Notes under the pieces: model-generated
The model's database searches: none
What the model was told of the DNA's origin: nothing
The model's input: only the letters and a program-made list of their open reading frames with translations
Program-made: the position numbers and the translations under genes
NCBI GenBank assembly: GCA_000149265.1
Contig: CH003275.1
Location: 2,442,344 to 2,506,343 of the forward strand
Length of the DNA stretch: 64,000 nucleotides
Source: Ciona savignyi
Lineage: Eukaryota > Chordata > Ascidiacea > Phlebobranchia > Cionidae
Direction: 5' to 3'
Part shown: positions 49,401 through 60,600 of the stretch, in pieces
Numbering within the stretch: position 1 is the stretch's first letter
Layout of the letters: every line of letters starts with the position of its first letter

Positions 49401-52400
49401 GATGAATTATAGCGGAAAAACTCGTCGTCACTCATTCAAAAATATACCCGAAACGAAGTACGATTACTAATTGTAATAGCAACTTACCATTATATGCTCT
49501 GTAGAATTTAAAGCTTGGTTTAACGACACCCTCGCAGGGTGGAGGCTGCTTGCCAACGTTGCTCCATGTTATGTACACCAGAGAAGACGCCACTAAACTA
49601 AACTCAATTGCAAAGGGAAATAGAAATTTCTCAGCAGCATGTACGGTTGTACAGAATGAGGTGTGGCAGACGCATGGATCATCATCTGTTAGTTAATTAA
49701 AGGATAACACATCCGGCCAGTTATTCTAGTGGTTTAGTGCGTCGCCCTTCAGCCGAAAGGTTGCGGCTTCCAAACTGGTCGCTGCTAGTTGGTCGTGTCC
49801 TTGGGCAAGGCACTTAACGGACATTGCTGCGGTTTAATGGGTTCTACCAAATTAAAGGAATGTCTCAATTATACAAAACACGGCAATAGCTATAGAGGCA
49901 ATAGAGGTGATCTGATGATTGCCTTGTGTGAACTACCTTGGTTTTCCCATTCACAGAAAAAAACATGAACATCAGGACTCTCTTAACACTTAATTGTGTA
50001 TTTTGCTGCTCAGTATTTACTTTAATAAAAAAAGCCAACTTAATTAATGTTCGTGAAACACCAAATAATTTTTTAATGATACAATCAATAATATAGGTGC
50101 TGTTGATGTAACAGCAAGTACTGCAAATTCACTTAGTCTGTATTATAATGTTTATAATTACTTTCCTAAACTAAAAATTATTTAGAAACACTATCCAAAT
50201 GAATAATGCGTAACATCTAATGATCTTTCATGTAGCCAAATGTAAAAATTATGTCAAATACACACAATGTTTGTTTAGTCATCCATATGTACCTGTAGTT
50301 TTATATCGCAGTTACTTTAACAAATATGTTTTTTACATTAATCTGCATAAGGAGAAACATGGTTTTAACGGTAAAACTGTTTGTTGCCACAAACCACACC
50401 CAATACTGATAGTTATTTCAAACTTTACTCCACTTCATGTGCTATTTTATAGTATAATGGTATGTATATATTTTTTCTGTTTTATAGTTTTTAAATGAAT
50501 TGCCTACAAATGTCTAAAAATGTTTTTTTGGAGGTGATGTATGATGTTAAATTGCTTATCCTCGGGTGAGGCTGAGGTATGGTGTAATGATATGTGAGAT
50601 ATCCGGCCTGTTGGTCTAACAGTTAAGTGCGTCGTCTTTCAATCGAAAGGTTGAAAGTGCGAAACTGGGTCGCTAGCTAACTCGGTTGTGTCCTTGGGCA
50701 AGGCACTTTACGGACATTGCCTGAACCCAGCGGATTAATGGGTTCTACCAAGTTGAAGGAACGTGTCTATCATATACAACACACTGCAATAGCTCCGGTA
50801 ACCCGACGATGGGCGCGAGGTGATCTGGCGATTGCCCGTGTGTTAACCCCCTTGGTTTTCCCATTCACGGGGATAAAGATGAATATCCTATCCTAAATAT
50901 TTAACTTAATCAATGCTTGGCAAATGGAACTTTGTCTTTTTCCTTACCGTGCCCTGTATCATGTAATTCTGTTGTATTTGTTCCAGCAAAATGTTCTGGC
51001 ACCGATGTTGTGGTAACTGTTAAAAATAAACATTAATAAAATTTAATATACTATGTCTATAATAATCACCTTTAAAGTTGAATTTGCTAATATAGAATAA
51101 AATGCATACAAATTAGGCTTACTGCATTTTACTATTAGTCAAATGGTTGATAAATTTAACTTACCATGCTGTTTTTAACTACTTTTGCTCTAGTTATTTG
51201 TATCAGTACTGGTATTAGTTTGTTACATTACTACTTACTGGTGTAAGAACTTGTTGAAGAGTTGTTCAATGCTAGCACAGTCTCATCTATTATTGCCGCT
51301 ATCCAAAATGATAGGTTGATTGCAATTATCAGCATCAGTCCAGTTCTGTGTAGAACACATGGCAAATAAGTTTATTTCTACCATAAAAACATATTGGTTC
51401 TATCCAGCTTCTAAAATTTCAACCATTTTTAGGATCAAAAATGCAACAAGCAATAGTTCGGTCTCCTGGTATCCATGTTTGGATATCCGGAGCATGTAGA
51501 GTGTGTTAAATAATACATTGCTACATGTTTTTGTAATGTTAAAGATACAGTGCTACATGTTTTTTTGTAACCCAGTTATCCACATGCGTCCGACAACATC
51601 TAATAATTACTTTGCATGTACACATTTTGATTACACATATTTTTGGATCTTCGTCCAACACTTTATTAATGGGACAGATTTGTGGTTGGTTTGATAATTA
51701 GAATAAAAGTTTTTGAAAAAAGGGATTACAATTTTAATTGTATTTTATTGCATGAACAAAAATAAAACACTTATAATAAACTACTGTTGCTGATTATTAA
51801 AATATGCATGACATTACTTAATTACCTTGATCCGCTTGAGCAATTTTTAATGTAAACCTTGGAATATTTAAAGAGGTACTTCACTTGAGCTGTTATAAAT
51901 AAGGCATGGAATACTGAAACAGCTATTTTGAGCTGCTTATCAGGACATATCGAAAGATTGACCATGAAATAAGATAGAAATTCCAAACCATCCTTCATAA
52001 CAACTGCCAAGCCGAAAAGGACTAGAACACCTGTATTGTTAAAAAAGATCATGAAAGAGGGAACGATGCAGGGGTAGTATAACAAGGGTTTGTGTCAGAA
52101 TACAACCATTTTAGCATTGAGATGTATAGAATGGAAAGGCAAATCTATACCCTAAATTGGAAATACTTATAGGATATTATATTCAAAGACTGGTAATCGA
52201 CAAGTTGTCCGGTGGATGTGGGGTAATCTAGCGATTACGCATGCTATAATACCTTGTGGCATTGTTTTGCGAGATAAATTAACAATAATGTGATTACGCC
52301 CCTTGTATTATCCCATTCATGGGAATAAACATAAATATCCCTACCCTTTTCTAAGTCTCCCAAATATTTTAAAAGGTGTTTAAAGTAGTTAACTATATCT

Positions 52401-54233
52401 AGGGACAGTAGATATGAAATCATCTTATATATATTACCCACCTTTTAACCATCGGTTACTGCTTCTACTTGTTTTAGAAAACTTTATTTCCGCTTGTCGG
52501 AAATATCCTTTAAGCAGGTAATATGTGAACCAGATAGACCCCAACACATAAAGGGTGAGCATATACCCATCTTCAACTAGCTCTCCAATCTGCATTGTTT
52601 TTAATGTGGTCAGCTGCAATCATTAGCTATGGAACTAGTTCTACAGAACTTAATAATTTAAATTCTGTTGAATAGCTTAGTTGGTTAGTGTGTTGCCTTT
52701 CAGTAAAGGTTTACTAAATCAGAACTGGTCACAAGTTAGTCGGTTGTGTCCCTGGTAAGGCAATTAGCAAACATCGCCTTAACCCAGAGAAACACTGCTA
52801 TAGGTTGATATTCTGTTTATAAATATCATTTTAAGCTTACTAATTTTACATTAGGAATATAAGAAGCGAATTTTGAAAGGTAATGGTGAGTATGCACCTT
52901 TAACTTTAAAAGCTAGGGTTGTAATAAACTTTATCATAGAATAGGATATATATGTTTTATCCCTGTAAATGTAAAAACCAAAGGGCATTATCCTTGAGAC
53001 AATTGCAAGGTTGTAAAACGAACGAAGCCTTCTCACGGTAAATGTCAGATTACCTTGCGCCCACTGAACGGTTATCACTCCTATTATGTGTATGATTTAG
53101 CAGTTTCTTTAGTAAAACCCATGAATTCACTGGCTTTGGGCAATGTTTGTTTATTGCCTTGTACAAGAACACAACCAACTAGCTGGCGACCAATATCAAA
53201 CCTGCAACCTCTTGGCGACGCACTAACACACCACAAGCTATTTGACTGGACCATCCTGAAATAATAACTGATACTCACAGCTGCTGATAAATTGGAGGAT
53301 ATTTTGATCACCAATGTGGTTACGATAACCAACATGGCTAGAAAACCTGACAGCAACTTTATCCCAGCCTTTATATGGTTAGGCATTTTGTCTTTCAATT
53401 TGTCATCGGCTGATGACACAGCATATGCACTGCGGGTAAATGTTTTTTGTTTAAAAACAACATACAGTGGTTACTTTTTGTTTATTCTTTGGCCTTGTGG
53501 TGCTAGGTTTTTTAATTAGTAATCTATATTTATTAATATAAAATGTATCTTAAATAGTTGCGGTTTATAATGTTAACTTTATTTAATAAATGTCAATATT
53601 TAGTTACCGGTACTAGAATTCATTTTAATTGGTCATAATTCACACCCTGCATACTTAGTCATGGTGATAAAAGCTGTTATGTGACGAAGCAATTTTAGTC
53701 AATTACCGGTTTACGTATGTGTATAATGGAGGGTTTCATTGTGTTCTTTGTCACAGTTTTTTTTTATTTATATATCAATAAATGATTCAGCAATTTTAAG
53801 GTTCAACAGCAGAAAACATGAAATGCACACTTATTCTTTATTGTGTATGTTTTATGACAAGTTTTTTTTATAGTGTATGATATAAGGTGTGGTTCTTTAT
53901 AGTGTATGCTATATAAAGTTGCTTTTTATATTGTCTGCTATTTAACGGTGTTCTTTATAATGTATGCTGCATGATTGTGCTGTTTATTATGTTTGCTTTA
54001 TGATGGTACTCTTTATAGTTGTGTTTATCCAAGGCCCTATTAAAATTGAAGTGAGAACAAGTAAACACAACTCACTGCACATGTACAGTTGTAGATCCAC
54101 GTCTGTACAAAAAGTGGCCATCTTCCACCCTTTCTATAGGGTGGTTTAAAATCCCAGTTATGTTTGTGTCCTGACTTTTTAGTTCACTGTCCATCGTTGT
54201 GATGTATTCATTGCCAGAGTTATCTAAACACAT
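46410..54233 (-). CDS. OTOP: Otopetrin-like proton channel B (11 exons, complete)
   Basis: Tandem paralogue of otopetrin A. Exons in transcript order: 54076-54233, 53279-53429, 52442-52589, 51826-52030, 51239-51345, 50948-51016, 49488-49685, 49127-49266, 48199-48444, 47230-47312, 46410-47064; 719 residues. Exon 3 could start at 52613, adding 8 in-frame residues. Exons 4, 8 and 10 have exactly the lengths of copy A (205, 140 and 83 bp), and phases match at all ten junctions. Length differences fall in loops. Hallmarks: AQVKYLFKYSKV, GLMLIIAINLSFW, FAIEFSLVASSLVYITWSNV, VWGLHREP and MHSAGCLFEMWSFA at the end. The ATG at 54231-54233 has an in-frame TAA upstream, and the N-terminus shares YRRGSTTVHV with copy A. 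The exon 9 acceptor lies in a SINE tail. Confidence 0.9.
47400..47725 (-). repeat. Two tRNA-like repeats of the second family
   Basis: Minus-strand heads TGGCCGAATGGTTAACGCGA at about 47402-47445 and 47670-47715, followed by CCGATACATATCCCGACTTC. Both lie in the otopetrin B intron before exon 10. The clean head looks like a tRNA D-arm region, but there is no matching acceptor stem, so I do not call a tRNA gene. Confidence 0.6.
48446..48735 (-). mobile_element. tRNA-derived SINE whose tail forms a splice acceptor
   Basis: Full-length copy in sense with otopetrin B. Its tail on the minus strand reads GAATATCCTATCCTAG, and the exon 9 coding sequence begins with the next base (48444). The AG used for splicing is therefore at the element edge. 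Confidence 0.88.
49711..49976 (+). mobile_element. tRNA-derived SINE
   Basis: Antisense to otopetrin B, beginning ATCCGGCCAGTTATTCTAG 26 bp from the acceptor of exon 7 at 49685. The body has a short deletion near 49830. Confidence 0.82.
50602..50895 (+). mobile_element. tRNA-derived SINE, best-preserved copy
   Basis: Close to the consensus I infer from the window: TCCGGCCTGTTGGTCTAACA head, GGTTGAAAGTGCGAAACTGG, CCTTGGGCAAGGCACTTTAC, AACACACTGCAATAGCTCCG, and a GAATATCCTATCCTA tail. It lies 53 bp past the donor of otopetrin B exon 6 (50948). Confidence 0.92.
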
Positions 54234-54304
54234 TGTGAACAATTTAAATAGTTAATAGCTTCCCATTTTCTTTCATGTAATGTGAAACTTATCACTTTAA
54301 TGGC

Positions 54305-54607
54305 ATTTACTAGTAAGTGTGTCACCTTTTAGCCAAAAGTGTGTCACCTTTCAGCCAAAAGGTTGCAGGTTCAAAACTGGTCGCTAAAGAGTTGGTTGTG
54401 TGCTTTGACAAGGCACTTTAATGAATATTGCCTGAACCTTTGTTTAAACCTAGTGAAATAATTGGTTTTACTAAATTAGAGGAAGTTTTAATCATGCACA
54501 ACACACTGTAATAGCTCCAGTAACCCGACGACGTGCACGGGGTGATCTGACGATTGACCATATGTTTGGTATTCTCACTCATGGGATAAACATGGATATC
54601 CTATCCC
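54305..54607 (+). mobile_element. tRNA-derived SINE upstream of otopetrin B
   Basis: Diverged full-length copy with a small duplication of GTGTCACCTTT.AGCCAAAA at its head. It starts about 70 bp upstream of the otopetrin B ATG, so it sits in or beside that gene's promoter or leader. Confidence 0.8.
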
Positions 54608-57600
54608 ATTGAAGATAACATTAAATTAATCTATAGCTAGAAAAGTGTTCTCGTGGATAAGGCACTTTGTGGATTTTTTTCAACCCTGTAGTTCATATGT
54701 TAGAGGTTATTTTTTTTGTGATTATACCAAACAAAAATTACCATGATACATTACTTTAGATCGCTGAACAGATTCATTTAGAAAAATTTATGAAAAACAC
54801 TCAACCGATCGTTCGAAAGTTTTTATGATTCTTTAGCCGTAATCAAAATGGTGGTATACAGAGCACAGCCCTAATAAAAATTTATACTTCCTGTAACCCG
54901 ACTGGGCTCTAGGAAATCATAGGATTACCCATTATAATACATTTATTGACCAGGGATAAACATGGGAGACCTATTCTAAAAAACATGTTTTTTAAACACA
55001 ACACAGATATAACACAGAACTTGCAACAAAACTAAACACATACTTGTCGCCATGATCTTTTGATGTTAAGAAACAATATTTTTATAAAAACATGGAAATC
55101 ACTCAATCAGTTTTGTTTGGATTCCTGCAATATACAGAGAACATATTAGATATATACCTTTAATTATACACGAAAATGTAATGTTTTCGCTTTTATTACC
55201 CGCTCTCTATTAATAGCTCATCAGAAGTGAAAATATAGTGGGCTTAAAAACTTCTATTGAATAAGTTTCATCTCTGCAAGGAACTTTGCAACCATTTTCT
55301 AAACTAAACTGAGTAAATTGATGGTTTTATTAAACATTTTAGTATTGTTTGCCTTATTTTCTACAAACTGCAATAGCCGAAGTAACTCAAGTAGGCACTA
55401 GGTTTTTTGACAATTGATCATATTATATCACCCTTTGTCCATCCATGTGGATAAATGTAAGATTCAATATCATGTCTATCTTGCAATTATGCTCCACATT
55501 GCAAGTCCATAGCAAGGATACGTTCCCTTCAAAGTCTCGTTCCTATTTAAGACAAAACCATTCACTCTCGTCTTTATATTCTTATCATAGGCATTCAGTG
55601 GTAGTAACTGTCAAGATGTGCAAATTTTAAGTTGCTCTTTCTGTTAAGATTAATCACATATTTGTGGACACATAAAACATTAACTTCGTTGTTAGTACGC
55701 AAACATAACATTATTGGCAGTGTATTTAATTACCTCAGTAAATCTTGCTATAAGTTTATAAATTCTTTTTTTTTGGAAAAAAAACCTTTCGATTTATTGA
55801 AAGTTTTTATTGGCTGTGGTTTAATTCTGGAAACGTTCTGGGTGGTATTTTGAGATTTCTGACTCATATATAGCAATGTGTGATAATGCTTACTCATGAC
55901 CAATATTACCCTGAATCAATAAATAGTACCGGACTTAGCATTTCTCAGAATAAACAAGTTTTGTTTAAACAGTAACAGTCAGCAAGCAATGTGTTTTAAG
56001 TTGTGTACCCAAGGTCAACACAAGTATCCCTTATGTTTTCCCAGTTTAAACATAATTTGTCATTACTATTTGATTACACTTAGTCAACCACAGAACTCAA
56101 GGTATGCTGAAAATAGGTTTGGGGAAACCCAATATTTCAAATAAACATTTTATTGCTTATATTATGACTTATTTGAACAATAAGGGTGGGGTAAGTACTG
56201 CCTAATAAATACGAGCAATTTTCCCATAAATAACAGAAATGTCTATATTTATATAAACTATTTACAAAAAAAATATTAAGAAAAGTTGGTCGTATATCTC
56301 TTGTGTTTAGACATCCGAGTAAACTTGTTTTAAGTATAATGCCGCCATGCTACATAAATCTGTTACAGTTTATGTAAGAAGCGAATTTTGAAATGTAATG
56401 GTGAGTGTGCACCTTTAACTTTAAAATCTAGAGTTGTAATCCTTTTTATCGTAGAACACAATATTTATGTTTTATCCCTGTGAATGTGAAAACTGAATAG
56501 ACATTATTACATATACAATTGTGATGTTGTAAAATCTGTTACAGTTTGTTTGGATTTGGCAAGCTCTTTTTTACCACACTGCTTAGGATTAGAAGTTTTA
56601 TACAGCAAACGCAAGGCACAATATCACACTGGCAATCTTTAGATTACCCCGTGTCTACCAGTGGGTTATCAAAGCTATTGCAGGTTGCTGTATATGATTG
56701 AGACGTTCCTTATGTTTTAGTGGAATCCAGTAGAGCATTAAGTTCAGGCGATGTCTGCTAAGTGCCTTGCCTGAGGTCATAAGCAAGTGGTTGGTTTTCC
56801 ACGAAACAATAATGGTTACACCTAGGTTATAAAAATAAAGCCATTGCAGTGCACCTTTGGTGGAAATTGATTTTTTGGTATAACCATTTTTAATCTGTAG
56901 CAAATTCGCTAATTTTTATTGTTTATTTTGTGTTAAAACACTGTGTAAAACAACTCCCATTTTCACTCTAGAAATAACACATCAAAACACAATTGTAACC
57001 CACTAAACTCCAGCCATGTAGTATTAAAGAATCAAACTTCCTCTTTATCCACAAATTATACCTAATTAGTTTTTAATACAATCAATACATAATAATAAAA
57101 ATAATATATGATTATCCAAGATGTAAATTTAACTTTGTTTTAACAATGGTTCAAAAATACATCATCTTCAATCATTTTAAACTATGAATAAACTTAAAAT
57201 GCTTGGTTTAAGCTAAATCGTTATTATTAGGTTTGGCAAGTTATTAAATTATTTTTGTTTTTATAACAGAAAATTATTTTGTTTGCAATAGGTGCACTCT
57301 GCACCCCTTAAACTTTAAACATGGGCTCTCAGAACTAGAATACGATACACATGTGTATTTCAAAGAATAATGAAATGGTTATAGAATCCTTTTCTGATCC
57401 TGGCAACAAAATTAGTCTTTCCTTCCCTTTTTACATCCAGAAAAATAAAAAACTTTTCTACACTATTTTCATTTTTTGTATTATCAGCTTTATTTTGTAA
57501 TCTCATTTCAACGTTTTAAGCAATTTATTTGTCCATAATAGTTTAAGATTGTTTATAAAAAAAACAAAAACATATCGAATATTTTCAAGATTAAATTGCT

Positions 57601-57668
57601 TCATCATAGTTCACTTAGAAAAAAGAATTTATGAAATTGTTTGTATCAACTCATGCAATTGTAGTTCC
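54608..57668. other. AT-rich spacer between otopetrin B and the last gene
   Basis: Worn SINE remnants at about 54880-54980 and 56600-56780, and a 50-bp phrase (AAGCGAATTTTGAAATGTAATGGTGAGT-like) at 56383 that also occurs at 52862. No coding region is recognised. A minus-strand AATAAA is at 57524-57529, 140 bp after the stop of the last gene. Confidence 0.6.
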
Positions 57669-60600
57669 CTATGTGTTGGTGTGGTGTGATAGTTCATCTT
57701 TTTCAAATGATTTCTTTCCATTTTTAACTCTGACTTTATCTCGACTGGCGGTTTCGTCCACGTTTGCGTCATCTCCAGTATCGATGGTGGCCTGAGACCT
57801 GTTTGGTTTAGTTTATTAGTTTATTCATTTTTTGCCCCAATATTTAAAAATGGCAAGCGAATAAAATCACGACACGGGAACAAGAAAAGACGGCAAAACG
57901 AACAGTCTTTAAAACACGTCATTGGAAAAAAGGATATAATTTAATAAATATAGCGGACGCGGCCGCCAAACCTAGGCGAAAGAACAATAATGTGCAAACA
58001 AAATTTAATTAAAACCAAATTTGGTGATTTTTAAATACTAGGGCAAAAAATGAAAAAATAGCGACATGGGAACAGGAAAAGACGGCAAAACGAACAGTCG
58101 TTAAAACACGTCATTGGAAAAAAAGGATACCTGCACAACCCCCTCCTCTTCCCTTGCTCCCTATCCCCTTGCTTTATTTGTGATGACTTTATCAGCGGGA
58201 CCGTATTGAACGAGCTTCGTCTTGAAGACAGGGACCCTGTTTCCGATAAAACCGCGTATCGCTCCCGCTTTGCCGGAATGGGTGTCCTTACAAAGCCTTC
58301 TAGATCAGGATTATTTGAATTTCTTCTGAACCCTGCCATGTCGTTGATGTATATCATCTCCCCATCGTAGAAATACTGGTTTTTTAGTTCGTTTGCAGGA
58401 ATAGCGAAAGATTTGGTTTGTTTTGCGTGCCGTTCTGTTGTGGCGTATCGTGGAGAGCTTAAACTTTCAGTTTCCGATGGTTCCTGTTTAAATAATAATA
58501 GAATAGATTATTCATGTTTATCCCCACTAATGCGAAAACCGAGTGGGTTAACACACAGGTAATCGTCAGATCACCTCGCGCCAATTGTCGGGTTAAAAGC
58601 TATTTCGGCATGTTGTAGATGATAGACACGTTTCTTCAATATGGTTCCTATTTCAATAATAATAAACTTCATATTGTTATTCCAGCATAATTTAACTTTT
58701 TTAAATACACAGTCTGGCAGTTATAAAGGTGCCTGCTTCTTTTCTGGCTGATTCCAGACTGCATAGCTATAGCTTGGTGGGTAAGTAAGTTGCCTTTCAA
58801 CTTATAGGTTTTTTAAAAAAAGGCCTCAGCTAGTTGGTTGTGGTAAAGGCACTTTAGTGGTCATCGGCTAAAATACTCTAAGTTGGGTTTGAATAAATAG
58901 ATTGCAACTTGTTAAACATAGCCACTGCATTTCTCTGGCAACCCGACTCTGGGCATAAGGTAATATGAAGATTACCCCTTGTTTTACACACAGAGATAAA
59001 ATAAAAATGAGTTTCCCAAGCCTTTAGGTATAATGGTAATACTCAGTTTTTTTTGGTGCCTTTCTGTTTTGCTGTAGTATTTTTTATTTCTTTGGTTAAT
59101 TGTTGGATTTTCAGTTAAAGCCATATTTGTTTTGGTATATATATATATATATATATATGACATGTATTTTTAAATTGTTGGTTATAAACGCTGCAGCGAA
59201 AGAAACAAAAATAAAAATTGTAATTGTGTATTGTAATTTGAACAAAATAATATACAGTATGTTAAGAACAGGTATCAAATACATTTTCCTTATAACCTGC
59301 GTTTCTGAAGATGATGCATGTCGGTAATGTTGGCGCTTCAATATTTGTGGGAGTTTGTAATGAATTCCTGGGTTGCTTTGATGTGCAGGTGAACTGAGGA
59401 ACATTTTTGGATGAAATTCTGGATTGTATTTTAATCCTAATAATATTGTTTGTATAAATTATTTGTTCTTAGTTTTTTAGTACACCTTTAGTTTTAATAA
59501 TATTTTTGCCTTACTATTAAATACCATTAAATGAAAAAATTTACGGCACAGTGAGAGTACAACATGGAAAAATGAACAGTTAATAAAAAAACATCATTAA
59601 AAAGAAAGTCTATAAATAAATAATTGTGACAAACATGGTCGCCAAGCGAAAAAAACAATCTTTTTATTATTTTTTTCCGGGTTGGTTTTTGGTTCTTTTT
59701 TTACCGTTTATTTCTTACTTTTTGGTTCTTGGTTCTTTTTTTACCGTTTATTTCTTACTTTTTGGTTCTTGGTTCTTTTTATTTTTTTTATCGGGTTGGT
59801 TCTATAAACTTGAGTTATGCAAGGCATGATTAATTGTACTATCAACACTAAGTGGTAAATTGAGGCAATTGTTATTAATGGATGTGGGATGTTGACTCAA
59901 CTAAAACTTTGCACAATGTCATGATTTAAATTAACTGGCATAGAACAATGTATATTCAGTTGCAAAAATAACAAAGACGTCTTAAACATCACATGTCAAT
60001 AAAACGTTCTTTCTTTTCTGTTTTGAAGCAACTGAAAAACCTGGTTCTATAGTTTAAGTGTTGCTTTTTTGATTATTGTTTTTATTGGAACAAAACCAAA
60101 AAATGCAAGAATAATAAAAAATTATTAAATGAGGTAAAAAACAGTTTATAATAAAAAATGCATTTATTAAAAAAAAAGTAAAAAAAACAAACAAAAAAAA
60201 AACGATTAATTATCAACTCGAAATAGAATTATCACCTTCCAACAATAAGATATCGATCTGGAACTATAATCTCCTCGTCACAAAGGTCCATTGTTCTTGG
60301 TGGATCTATCCTTACAAGCATCGGGGACGATACCACTAGAGGAAGATATAAATATTGGAAGGTTAATCCACTTACAAACCGAACTTCCACATGCATAGTC
60401 TAAAGCAGGCATGGGCAAGATACGGCCTAATTAAGATATTGAACACTATTCATGTTATAATCCGGCCCACCAGGGACTTCATTTTCCCACATCTGGCCAT
60501 CTAAAAATTAATTCTAAAAAATTAATCTAAAAAAAGATTGTTTAAAAAAAAGTATAAAAATTTGTTCATTAGTGTTGGGCTGGTCCAGGGTAGCCACCGG

